Assembly (NCBI RefSeq): GCF_008123515.1
Contig: NZ_VSSR01000008.1
Span: forward strand, 62,001 to 126,000
Origin: Bradyrhizobium cytisi
GTDB taxonomy: Bacteria; Pseudomonadota; Alphaproteobacteria; Rhizobiales; Xanthobacteraceae
DNA length: 64,000 bases
Direction: 5' to 3'
Shown: one piece after another, positions 33,529-41,637 of the stretch
Position numbering within the stretch: position 1 is the stretch's first letter
How the letters are laid out: every line of letters begins with the position of its first letter
Notes under the pieces: model-generated
What the model was told of the DNA's origin: nothing
Seen by the model: only the letters and a program-made list of their open reading frames with translations
The model's database searches: none
Made by a program: the position numbers and the translations under genes

Positions 33529-34233
33529 CTAACTCCCGAGAGGCGCCCCGAGCAATTGCTCATACTGGCCTCTGACCGTTTCGTAGCACTCGCAGGCGCT
33601 TTCGCGCAGAGCTTCAACATCGACGATTTCTATGTGGCCGCGCCTGTACTTAATGATTCCGGCTTCTTGAAGTGTACGCGCAACAGTTGTTACGCTTGGA
33701 CGCCGAACACCGAGCATCTCAGCTAAAAATTCCTGAGTGAAAGGAAGCTGGTCGGCTCCGGCTAAATCGCGGGCCCGCAACAACCAGCGACAAAGCCGGG
33801 CATCGACTTCGTGATTGGCCATGCAAGCTGTTGATTGCTGCGCTTGGGCGAACAAGGTCTGTTCATGTCTCATAATCTTAGAAATTAATTTCTCTGACTG
33901 CATTGCAGCGCTTCTGAATGCGCTCGGATCGCAAACCATCGCATCGCCGCCCAATTGAACAATGGCACGACACATTGCGACTTTTCCATCTAGTGCCGAC
34001 GCGATGCCGACAGCGCCATCCCTACCGACCATCGCAGCCTCAGTCATTTCGCCGGTCGTTAACGTCGAAACCAGTGAGACCACGGCGCTTGTTGGGAAGT
34101 AGACTGCGGTGATCGTGTCGCCGGTCTCAAACAGCACTGTCTTTTGCTGAAGGTGAGTGGCTTTGAGATGAGGTTTCAGGGCTGCTTTGTCGCCCTCTGG
34201 CAACGACGCAAGAATCGCGTTTAATTGCAGCAT
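33529..34233 (-). CDS. Crp/Fnr family regulator 2
   Basis: 234 residues from the ATG at 34233 (GGGAG before it). The effector domain shows FETGDTITAVYFPTSAVVSL and a following GRDGAVG loop typical of a Bradyrhizobium Crp subgroup. The HTH (LPFTQEFLAEMLGVRRPSVT) is complete. It is a diverged paralogue of the Crp-type gene next to it and lies in the same orientation, separated by a dispersed repeat. Confidence 0.9.
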   Translation of the reverse strand: MLQLNAILASLPEGDKAALKPHLKATHLQQKTVLFETGDTITAVYFPTSAVVSLVSTLTTGEMTEAAMVGRDGAVGIASALDGKVAMCRAIVQLGGDAMVCDPSAFRSAAMQSEKLISKIMRHEQTLFAQAQQSTACMANHEVDARLCRWLLRARDLAGADQLPFTQEFLAEMLGVRRPSVTTVARTLQEAGIIKYRRGHIEIVDVEALRESACECYETVRGQYEQLLGAPLGS

Positions 34234-34528
34234 CTTTTGCGCTCCCGTTCGCAGGCGGGAGTGCAAGAACTCTCAGTTGCCGACGCCCAAATAGTGGTCG
34301 GCAATGAACGGACCCTAACAGGTTAAACGCCGAGAGTACGTACGGTGGCTGACACTTCGCGGTCTGTTTTTGTGTCTTCCTTTGTCTCATCCAAGCCAGC
34401 ACTTCCCATGCTGTGGCGCACCATCAAACCCGCCTGGAATCACGATTTTTGAGTCATCCGGCGTACAGACACGACCAATTCTGGAAGGATAAAAACGGTC
34501 CGTGAGCAGCTTATGAGAGGGGTTCGCG

Positions 34529-34735
34529 ATGGGCCAGGTACGCCGCCGGATCAAACACAAAGAGACATTTGAAGAGCGATTAGCGCAAGAGGCTGCGCGA
34601 TATAGGTACGCGGCCGAAGAGCAGCCGCTCGGCAGTATGGCGCGGGAACTGCTTTTGCGCCGTGCACGACAGGCAGATACCGCCTCTCACGTGAACGATT
34701 GGCTAAAGTCGTCCGGCGCGCAAAGCCCGAAATAG
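34529..34735 (+). CDS. Small conserved rhizobial protein
   Basis: 68 residues, basic and helical: RRRIKHKETFEERLAQEAAR, then LGSMARELLLRRARQADTAS. I have seen this type repeatedly in Bradyrhizobium. Function unknown. Confidence 0.75.
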   Translation: MGQVRRRIKHKETFEERLAQEAARYRYAAEEQPLGSMARELLLRRARQADTASHVNDWLKSSGAQSPK

Positions 34736-34742
34736 GTCCACC

Positions 34743-34928
34743 ATGCCTTGGGGATATTACGCCTACGTCATTGACGACAATGGCCACGTTGCCAATCGTA
34801 TCGAGATTAATTGCGGCGACGACGACGAGGCCATTCGATGCGCGAAGCGATTGGTCGACGGGCACGCGATAGAGCTATGGCAAGAGACGCGTCAGGTGGC
34901 GACCTTTACGCCCAAGAGCGAGCAATGA
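34743..34928 (+). CDS. Small conserved protein
   Basis: 61 residues: a strand-rich start (WGYYAYVIDDNGHVANRIEI), then a helix (DDDEAIRCAKRLVDGHAIEL) and a closing strand. It is 7 bases after the previous gene and coupled to the next by ATGA. Function unknown. Confidence 0.75.
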   Translation: MPWGYYAYVIDDNGHVANRIEINCGDDDEAIRCAKRLVDGHAIELWQETRQVATFTPKSEQ

Positions 34929-35110
34929 AAGTTCGAACTCCTAAAATGCCGATCATGGTGCAGGTTGCGGACATACTTCGCCGGGCGCGCAAGCTTCCCC
35001 TCGGACCGGCCCGAAATGACCTTCGGCAACTAGCGCAGGGTTTGCTGAAGCTCCATCGGGCGGGCATTCGTGCAAACGTGCAGATCATCGAAGACGCCAC
35101 AACACACTGA
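34925..35110 (+). CDS. Small conserved basic protein
   Basis: 61 residues, helical and basic (VADILRRARKLPLGPARNDL, RQLAQGLLKLHRAG). Translationally coupled to the gene before it. Function unknown. Confidence 0.7.
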   Translation: MKVRTPKMPIMVQVADILRRARKLPLGPARNDLRQLAQGLLKLHRAGIRANVQIIEDATTH

Positions 35111-35258
35111 ACGCTGCGCTCAATTCACTTTGCGGTGCTTAACCACGCCATTTGAACGTGCGGAATTCGAAGGCGGAATGTCCGACTCTGGACCTTTGGG
35201 ACATGCCCGCCTGTCCCAACGAAATACCGGGACCTAAGGTCGCCCTGCTAATGGCCTC

Positions 35259-35385
35259 TTACCGAAGTCGCCTGTGAAGTTTGCGTGAGGCCGTGAGGTC
35301 CCTCGCATCTTGTACGCGAAAGTCGCGCCCAAAGCCCGCAGAATTTTGGTCATCGGCGAAAATCGACTTTTGCAACAATATCGGA
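35259..35385 (+). mobile_element. Truncated copy of a small inverted-repeat element
   Basis: About 127 bp closely matching the right-hand half of the 223-bp element at 43569-43791, including its right terminal repeat at 35363-35384. The left half is missing. The match starts at TTACCGAAGTCGCC in both copies. Confidence 0.75.
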
Positions 35386-35507
35386 CCCAAAGTTGACGTC
35401 AACGCCGTGAAGACTGGGGGCAAAACAGCCACACTCCGCCAGCGAATCGTCTACCACCACATCTTGGACACTCGACGGCGGCCGCGGCTTGCGCTTTTAT
35501 CCGCGCC

Positions 35508-35972
35508 ATGACCGCCCTCACCCGCCGCCGCAGCGACAATCCCGAGCAGGAGACTTGGCATATCTATCTTGACGACGTTCGCGTCGGCACCATCGGCGAG
35601 CGCGCCGGCGTGCCGGTCGACGTCGAGCAATGGGGCTGGTCGTGTGGCTTTTATCCCGGCCTTCACCCTGGCCAGCACCGAACCGGCGCGGCCGAGACCT
35701 TCGATGAAGCCCGCGCGGCCTTCGAAGAGGCATGGGAGGAGCTCCTTCCCGCGATCCCGCACGGCGCCTTCGCCGAATGGCGGCACGATCGCGACGCGCG
35801 CGCCGAGATGAAGGCCAAACGCGCCCGCGGTGAGAAGCTCAACAGCGAGATCCACAGCTCGCGGATGCGCTGCGTCTGCGGCACGGCATTTGACAGCTGG
35901 AAACCCGACGAGAGCTATCCGCATCGGGGTCACATCTACGCCGCGCAAGCGGCAGGAAAGGTTCGTTGGTGA
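35508..35972 (+). CDS. Conserved protein, paralogue of the one at 48.5 kb
   Basis: 154 residues: HIYLDDVRVGTIGERAGVP, WGWSCGFYPGLHPGQ, then a long helix and a C-terminal single Cys-x-Cys (RCVCGTAF). The WxCGFYPG motif recurs in the protein at 48494-49114. Family function unknown. Confidence 0.75.
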   Translation: MTALTRRRSDNPEQETWHIYLDDVRVGTIGERAGVPVDVEQWGWSCGFYPGLHPGQHRTGAAETFDEARAAFEEAWEELLPAIPHGAFAEWRHDRDARAEMKAKRARGEKLNSEIHSSRMRCVCGTAFDSWKPDESYPHRGHIYAAQAAGKVRW

Positions 35973-36241
35973 AACACGTCGAGGGCCGTCCCTACTCAGA
36001 ACCGGAAGCCGCGGCACGCAAGCTCCTCGAACTTGCTGCCGGCGTGCTGCCGATCAACGACCGCATCCACATCGAGAAGATCAACGCTCCGTTCCTTTCG
36101 AAGGCCGGATGCAATGCGAGCGGTCCGGAGTTCGGCGCCGGCATCAGATACGCGATCGAGCGGGGCTGGCTCGAGCTGCACGAGAGCGGCACCTATGTGC
36201 GGCTGCTGCCGTCAGGCGCGGACCTGTTTCCGCGTCAATAG
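35969..36241 (+). CDS. Small conserved protein
   Basis: 90 residues from a GTG that overlaps the previous stop (GTGA). Pattern RPYSEPEAAARKLLELAAGV, IEKINAPFLSKAGCNASGPE, ERGWLELHESGTYVRLLPSG suggests a small winged-helix-like fold. Function unknown. Confidence 0.7.
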   Translation: MKHVEGRPYSEPEAAARKLLELAAGVLPINDRIHIEKINAPFLSKAGCNASGPEFGAGIRYAIERGWLELHESGTYVRLLPSGADLFPRQ

Positions 36242-36315
36242 AGCAACATCACCGACATCCACGCCGCCAGCGAGGCGCACAGCCCAATTCCCAGATAAGG
36301 CAATACGAGGCGCAT
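36235..36315 (-). CDS. 26-residue membrane peptide
   Basis: A very small gene with a strong ribosome site (GGAGGGAAGCCCG before the ATG). The peptide MRLVLPYLGIGLCASLAAWM and six more residues is one membrane helix. It overlaps the 3' end of the convergent gene by a few bases. Function unknown. Confidence 0.55.
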   Translation of the reverse strand: MRLVLPYLGIGLCASLAAWMSVMLLY

Positions 36316-36993
36316 CGGGCTTCCCTCCGAGACGCAAACAATATCGCAATAGCTTCGCATGTTTGGCTGAGGGATGACCACGAATCTACGGTTGCAATCC
36401 AACCGGCTGGAACGGCCGTAAGACCGACAGCTTGATTATATGCCCAGCATCGCTGCAGGTGCTGGGCGGAGCGGCCCCGGTTTATCGCCCCCGAAGCCAC
36501 CAAGCCGGGGCCGTCTCTTGGGGAGAATTTAATCTAGCGAGCGGTACATTGTGAACCCTCGTTCGTCCCGAACGTGTGAGGCTGAAACGGATCGTGCTGG
36601 GCCATGAGGAACGGTCTCCCGCCTAGCCAGCCCCTGCGGGAGCCGCTCCTGCTTTTGGTCCCACGGCGCCGAAGTCGAGATGGCCCCGTGCTACAAAGGT
36701 CCGCACCGACCTCGCAGCACGGGGCCGACGCCCGCTTCGTCAGCCCAAAGCAAGCGCCCCACTGCGGTCCGGCATTAACCTACATCAGGGGAGCAGCTCA
36801 TTCGGAGGCGTCTCCAAAGACGTTGCCCGCGAGATATCCGGGGGCGTTTAGACCTGCAGGTGGCGGACGTGCCCTCCGGCCTGCAGACTTCATCGAGCGG
36901 CACGAGGGTCGTCACCGGCAGCAGACGTGCTGCTCGTCGAGAAGTCCGGCAGACCGTCGATGATAGGAATCATGACGTCGGCCGCGGGGTCGA
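36316..36993. other. Intergenic stretch with two strong hairpins
   Basis: No convincing gene. Two hairpins: 36472-36513 (CGGCCCCGG/CCGGGGCCG, loop 24) and 36682-36726 (GGCCCCGTGCT/AGCACGGGGCC, loop 23). They could be terminators or remnants of repeats. Confidence 0.45.
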
Positions 36994-37428
36994 TTATCTC
37001 TGCAAGTCATTCGACTTTTCGCGTGCCAGCCGAGTGACCTTGCGAGGTCCATCCCAGACCTCGACCGCAGGATGCGCCTCCTTCTCAACTCGAACCTGAT
37101 CGTCTCCCCTCACCTCGGCTCTCGTCACCGCGTCCAGTCTTTCCAATTGGCCGGCTAGACCGGTCAGGCTCCTGGCGATGTTTTTCAACAGGAAGGCTCG
37201 GCTTTCGGAAATGCGGGGCGTTGAAGAAAGGCTCTTCTCGATCCGGACGCCCTTGAATTTCGTCGCGGCCTTCTTCGCCTTGCGCGGCCTCTTGACCGCC
37301 ATGAACTCGCCGGACGATCTGTCGCGCTTCGTCCATCCCGAAGCTCCGCCGATCGTCGTTTTCGTTTGAGAGCGCTTCTTCACCGCGCCCTTGCGGGCGT
37401 TGTCACCGATGGGCTTGTTGACTGCCAT
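36994..37428 (-). CDS. Basic protein next to the ligase locus
   Basis: 144 residues, very basic N-terminal half (NARKGAVKKRSQTKTTIGGA, VKRPRKAKKAATKFKGVRIE) with a GGAGGAAGC ribosome site. The N-terminal part recurs in Bradyrhizobium near DNA ligase or Ku genes, from memory. Nucleic-acid binding is likely from charge alone. Confidence 0.7.
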   Translation of the reverse strand: MAVNKPIGDNARKGAVKKRSQTKTTIGGASGWTKRDRSSGEFMAVKRPRKAKKAATKFKGVRIEKSLSSTPRISESRAFLLKNIARSLTGLAGQLERLDAVTRAEVRGDDQVRVEKEAHPAVEVWDGPRKVTRLAREKSNDLQR

Positions 37429-37547
37429 GCTTCCTCCGTTGAGCCGCCAGCTTTATAAAAGCTGTGGCGGGACAGGCAGTTCCACGCGCTGGAACGAATC
37501 GATCGGCGTCAGATTGAATCCCGGTTCTGTAGCGTGGAGTTTTGCGT

Positions 37548-37898
37548 ATGCGTCAGTCGCGGTGGATACCCTCGATCGTCGCGGCCGACGAGCCGACCGT
37601 CTACCTGGTGGCCGATGATTTCGGGCGTGCGGGAAGCGCCTGGCGCGAGGCTGACCTGGAGACCACAGACCTTGAGACTGTGATCCAGGATCTGATCGCG
37701 GGCGAGTATCGCAGGCCGATCAGGGTCGTCGCCTTCAACACGACAGAGCGCTGGTCGGAAGACGTCTCCGAGGATGTCGCCCGCGAAATCCAGCACCGCT
37801 GCAATCTGCAACTGAGCGACGTCCCCTCGCATCTGCAGGAATTCGTGGATAGTTATGCCGCGCAAGACACGCGGCAGTTCAGCCTGCGCCTGGTTTAA
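37548..37898 (+). CDS. Conserved protein upstream of the DNA ligase
   Basis: 116 residues from the ATG at 37548 (GGAG before it). Acidic N-terminal strand-helix region (TVYLVADDFGRAGSAWREAD) and an amphipathic middle. It is 3 bases before the ligase, so they are probably co-transcribed. Function unknown. Confidence 0.75.
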   Translation: MRQSRWIPSIVAADEPTVYLVADDFGRAGSAWREADLETTDLETVIQDLIAGEYRRPIRVVAFNTTERWSEDVSEDVAREIQHRCNLQLSDVPSHLQEFVDSYAAQDTRQFSLRLV

Positions 37899-37901
37899 GC
37901 G

Positions 37902-38822
37902 ATGGCCTTCCAGCGAAAAAAGCCGGCGGCACTCGGCGTCAAAGCGCCGCTGCCCGGGTTCATCGCGCCAGCACTAGCGACGTCGATCGACCGCGTGCCA
38001 GCCGGCGAGCGATGGATCCACGAGATCAAGTTCGACGGATACCGCGTCCAGGTTCATCTCGCCAACGAAGCCGTCAAGGTCTACACCCGACGCGGTCACG
38101 ACTGGACCCGCTACTTCAAGAAGGTCGCCGCCGACGCCCGGCATATCAAGGCGAGCTCGGCCGTCATCGACGGCGAGATCGTTGTGCCGGCCGCCGACGG
38201 CACCACCGACTTCTCCGTGTTGCAGAATGAGCTGAAGGGCACCTCGACGAAGATCGTCCTCGTCACCTTCGACCTGCTCTATCTCAATGGCAGGGACATC
38301 CGAAAATTGCCCCTGATCCAGCGCAAGGCCGAGCTGAAAAAGATCATTGCTGGCACAGACGTCCAGTTCAGCGAAAGCTTCGAGATTGATGGTCCCGAGC
38401 TTTTTACGCACGCCTGCAAGATCGGCCTCGAGGGCGTCGTTTCGAAAGTGCGTGACAGCGTCTACCCGATCGGCCGCAGCAACAACTGGGTCAAGAAGAC
38501 CTGCGCACAGCGTGAGACGCTGACAATCGCGGGCTTCGCGCTCGACGAGGGCAAGTGGGACGGAATGTATCTCGGCCGCCGCAAGGGCGACGACCTGGTC
38601 TATGCCGGCAAGGTCGACCATGGCTTCGACAAGACTTCGGCCGCCGAGCTGCGGCGGCGCCTCGAGCCGCTCGTCCGCGACACGCAACCTTACGCCAAGC
38701 GGATCGCGCATAAAGGCATCTGGGTCGAGCCGAAGCTCCTCGCCGAGATCGAGTACCGCGCCAAGTCGGCTGAAGGAAAGGTGCGGCATCCCTTCTTCAA
38801 AGGCCTGCGGGAGGATCTCTGA
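37902..38822 (+). CDS. ATP-dependent DNA ligase (LigD/LigC type)
   Basis: 306 residues: adenylation and OB domains only, without the nuclease or primase parts of full LigD. Motif I is EIKFDGYR with the nucleotidyl Lys at 43. Motif III (FDLLYLNG), motif IV (EGVVSK) and the motif V region (WVKKTC, where the usual second K-x-K spacing is slightly altered) follow, then the OB domain (YAGKVDHGFD). Such short ligases work in Ku-linked or base-repair end joining. No ku gene is seen next to it. Confidence 0.92.
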   Translation: MAFQRKKPAALGVKAPLPGFIAPALATSIDRVPAGERWIHEIKFDGYRVQVHLANEAVKVYTRRGHDWTRYFKKVAADARHIKASSAVIDGEIVVPAADGTTDFSVLQNELKGTSTKIVLVTFDLLYLNGRDIRKLPLIQRKAELKKIIAGTDVQFSESFEIDGPELFTHACKIGLEGVVSKVRDSVYPIGRSNNWVKKTCAQRETLTIAGFALDEGKWDGMYLGRRKGDDLVYAGKVDHGFDKTSAAELRRRLEPLVRDTQPYAKRIAHKGIWVEPKLLAEIEYRAKSAEGKVRHPFFKGLREDL

Positions 38823-39022
38823 TGCACCTAACCTACTCGCCGGATCACGACATTCGCGACGGCGAGCCGTGGAATGACCACGAGCTGCTCGACGTCAAGG
38901 CGGTCCTCGCCCGCGGCGGCACGATCGAGGAAGCTGCGGAGCTGATCTGCCGCGCCGGTACCGTTGAAGACGTACGGCGCAAGGCCGCCGAGCTGGGCCT
39001 GATAAATGATCCGTTAAACTGA
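38822..39022 (+). CDS. Small conserved protein coupled to the ligase
   Basis: 66 residues, start overlapping the ligase stop (TGATG). Helical: WNDHELLDVKAVLARGGTIE, VEDVRRKAAELGL, like a SANT/HTH-type small protein. Function unknown. Confidence 0.75.
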   Translation: MHLTYSPDHDIRDGEPWNDHELLDVKAVLARGGTIEEAAELICRAGTVEDVRRKAAELGLINDPLN

Positions 39023-39086
39023 TTATGGAACATTTCCACCCCGCGCGGCCCTCGTTCCCGCATTCCGCGCGCGATCAGGATGCGCC

Positions 39087-39342
39087 ATGCCTGCCGTCGA
39101 ACCGGACGCCAAGACCCTCAAAAAGCGTGGCTAGCTCTGTGCCGAGCTGCTCAAGCTTCGCAAAAAGCACTCCCCCGCGTTGACCGGATCGAGGCCATCA
39201 AGGCCGAATTGAAGATCATGGCGAAGGATCTCGGCCGCGGTTTCCGCGACCCGAAACTCGGGTTACGTCTCGGTTTCTCCGGAGAAGCCGGAAAAGTTCG
39301 ACGGCGATTTCCCGGCAATCGATGTCCGACCGTCGTCATCAC
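39087..39342 (+). pseudogene. Small gene broken by a stop and two frameshifts
   Basis: Frame 1 gives MPAVEPDAKTLKKRG then a TAG, then LCAELLKLRKKHSPAL. Another frame continues with DRIEAIKAELKIMAKDLGRG, and a third with VSVSPEKPEKFDGDFPAIDV. In order these read as one protein of about 85 residues with one nonsense change and two small deletions. A start with AGGATGCG before it is kept. Function unknown. Confidence 0.65.
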
Positions 39343-39510
39343 CGCGGGCCGCCTCCGCGGCCGCCGCGGATCGATCGCCGGCACGCTTCAAGACCGCGCA
39401 TTGCGGGGCATCACCAGGGCCATCGTTCGCGCCGGCACCGAGGTCGAGCTGCTCTCGATCGAGAGCCTGCGCGCCGACGATCAGCCTGATCTGTTCTCGT
39501 TCGACGCATG
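39316..39510 (+). pseudogene. C-terminal remnant of a second small protein
   Basis: In one frame: VVITAGRLRGRRGSIAGTLQ, RGITRAIVRAGTEVELLSIE, SLRADDQ. This reads like the end of a KOW-like small protein, with no start in frame. It abuts the broken gene to its left and the dispersed repeat to its right. Confidence 0.4.
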
Positions 39511-39513
39511 CGT

Positions 39514-39591
39514 GAGGTCCGCTCAGAGGGTTAGTTCGGACCCAATTTGCGCAAGTCGAGTATTTCGCATTGTGACCCAAGGCAGACATGA
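39514..39591 (+). repeat. Dispersed repeat, copy B (partial)
   Basis: Right-hand part of the repeat: GAGGTCCGCTCA, then GTCGAGTATTTCGCATTGTG and GCAGACATG. It ends 17 bases before the stop codon of the first cyclase gene, in the same direction as copy C on the other side of that gene. Confidence 0.65.
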
Positions 39592-39607
39592 CCGGCTCGC
39601 TGCGAGC

Positions 39608-41398
39608 TTACCCCTCCGGCACCCCGGCCATGCGCATGCCCTCAACGACGCGCTCGCGTCCGGCGAGGTATGCAGGATGGTCGCTCAAGGCGAAGGCGCG
39701 GAAGCGGCGGATGGTGAAGTTCGGATCGAGCGCAAGTCCTGCTTGTACGGCAGCTCGCGCCTGGTCCAGCGCGCCGAGCCGCGCCAAAGCAGCCGCGAGA
39801 CAGAAATGCGCGATGGCGTAGCTCCGGTTTGCGTCGAGGCCCCGGCGCAGCCAGACGATTGCTTCGGCATCAAGGTTGAGCTGCGCCTTGGCGAAGCCGA
39901 CCCACACCATCCATCGGGAGGCCAACGTATCGCGAGGAGAAAGGCGGAATGCCTCTTGAATGTGTGTTTCGGTTTCTTCGCCACGGCCGAGAAAATACTT
40001 GGCAAAACCGATGAGCGCATGAGCGTTGGCCAAATTTCGATCCAGCGCCAACGCCTGCTCAAATTCGCGAATGCCTTGATCCGCTCGCTTCGTAAACATT
40101 TGCACGCCGCCCAAGGTCACATGGGCCAAAGCGTGGTTCGGCGCGAGGGAAAGTGCTTTGATCGAGGCCGCCTCGGCTGCCGCAAATCGCGCGGTCCCGT
40201 CGTCCGTCATGGACAAGGCTCCAACAGTCGCATCGACACTCGCCACGCCGACCATCGCCTCGACGTTGCGGGGATCGAGCTCCAAGGAACGCTCGAAATA
40301 CCCACGTGCTTGCGTCAAATGTTCGGGGCTCACGCCCTTGTAAAGGCAAGCCCTTCCCTGGAATTGCAAGTCCATCGCATCAGGATGTAGCGTGCGCTCC
40401 GCGCGTGTCGCTTCAGCCGCAACGAGCTGGGCTCTGAGCATGTTGGCGATCCTCGATACTATCTCGTCCTGCATATCGAAGAGGTCGGCGACCGGCTTGT
40501 CGAACCGCTCTGCCCATAAGTGATTGCCGGTTCGGGCGTCGATCAGCTCCACGTTCACCCTCAACCGTTTGCCACCTCTCTGCACCGAACCTTCGAGCAC
40601 ATAGCGGACGTTCAACTCCCGCCCGACCTGCTTCACATCGACGGCCTTGCCCTTGAAAGTGAACGCGGTGTTGCGGGCGATGACGAATGAGCCGCTGATG
40701 CGGGACAAGTCAGTGGTCAAGCTCTCGGTAACACCATCGACGAAGTAGTCTTGCTCGGGGTCGCCGCTCAGGTTGACGAACGGCAGCACAACGATGGAAA
40801 GATGAGGCTGTGGAAGCGGGCCCGGTACCGCGCGCGCGGCCTCTGTCACCGAGCTAGGTCCGTCCCGGACGACAGCGTAGGCCCGGATCGGGCGGGCGAT
40901 ATTTTTGAGGTTCTGCTCACCAAGTTCTGCAAATTCAACCGCGATCTTGCCGTGGACATGATCATAGACGGCGGACGAGATGCAAATACCGCCCGGTTCC
41001 GTAATGCTCTCAAGACGAGCGGCAATATTCACGCCGTCCCCAAAGATGTCGTGAGGTTCGACAATCACGTCGCCAATATTGATGCCCACGCGGAAAGCAA
41101 TACGCCTGTCCTCCACGTCGGCGATTGTCAGTTCACGAATGCAAGTCTGGAACTGCATGGCAGCCCGAACCGCTTCGACCGCGCTCGGAAACTCCGCCAA
41201 GAACCCGTCGCCGGTGTTCTTGACGATGCGGCCGCCGTGCTCCGCTATCGCGGGCTCGACACCGCCCGCGAGGAGCGCTTTCAGCTTGGTGTGCGTAGCC
41301 TCTTCGTCGCTGTGCATGAGCCGCGAGTAGCCAGCCACATCGGCGGCCAATATCGCCGCCAACCTGCGCTCGACCCGGACTGGCCGCTTCTGCACCAT
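39608..41398 (-). CDS. Class III adenylate/guanylate cyclase with TolB-like and TPR parts (1)
   Basis: 596 residues from the ATG at 41398. The N-terminal cyclase domain has LAADVAGYSRLM (metal Asp at 20), NTGDGFLAEF (Asp 64), FRVGINIGDV and GDGVNIAARLE, the Asn/Arg transition-state motif. A TolB/FlgO-like part follows (IVVLPFVNLSGDPEQDYFVD) and then TPR repeats. This architecture is multiplied in Bradyrhizobium. It probably makes cAMP under control of a protein bound by the TPRs, which is inference. No membrane helix is evident. Confidence 0.9.
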   Translation of the reverse strand: MVQKRPVRVERRLAAILAADVAGYSRLMHSDEEATHTKLKALLAGGVEPAIAEHGGRIVKNTGDGFLAEFPSAVEAVRAAMQFQTCIRELTIADVEDRRIAFRVGINIGDVIVEPHDIFGDGVNIAARLESITEPGGICISSAVYDHVHGKIAVEFAELGEQNLKNIARPIRAYAVVRDGPSSVTEAARAVPGPLPQPHLSIVVLPFVNLSGDPEQDYFVDGVTESLTTDLSRISGSFVIARNTAFTFKGKAVDVKQVGRELNVRYVLEGSVQRGGKRLRVNVELIDARTGNHLWAERFDKPVADLFDMQDEIVSRIANMLRAQLVAAEATRAERTLHPDAMDLQFQGRACLYKGVSPEHLTQARGYFERSLELDPRNVEAMVGVASVDATVGALSMTDDGTARFAAAEAASIKALSLAPNHALAHVTLGGVQMFTKRADQGIREFEQALALDRNLANAHALIGFAKYFLGRGEETETHIQEAFRLSPRDTLASRWMVWVGFAKAQLNLDAEAIVWLRRGLDANRSYAIAHFCLAAALARLGALDQARAAVQAGLALDPNFTIRRFRAFALSDHPAYLAGRERVVEGMRMAGVPEG

Positions 41399-41470
41399 GG
41401 CTATCAACCCAACCGACGAGATATTGTACGACGGATCGGGTGACTGGGCCACACTGCTAATGTCGCCTGA

Positions 41471-41580
41471 TGGCCCATCAGCGAAGTGGGGGCGCACCTC
41501 GTTGAGGTCGGCTTATTGAGGCACGGCGGACTAGATTTGCTCAGGTCGAGTTCTTCGCATTTTGACCCGTTTCGGACATG
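41471..41580 (+). repeat. Dispersed repeat, copy C
   Basis: About 110 bp: TGGCCCATCAGCGAAGTGGG, GTTGAGGTCGGCTTATTGAG, GCGGACTAGATTTGCTCAGG, GAGTTCTTCGCATTTTGACC, CGGACATG. It lies in the 239-bp gap between the two divergent cyclase genes. Confidence 0.75.
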
Positions 41581-41637
41581 AGCATGGCCTGACATCGGCC
41601 CACAATCGTGCTATAAAGAAGTTCAATTTCCCCGAGC

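Noticed and set aside
36604..36963. A 119-codon plus-strand frame
   Set aside because: It runs across a strong hairpin and has Pro/Arg-rich shadow-like composition.
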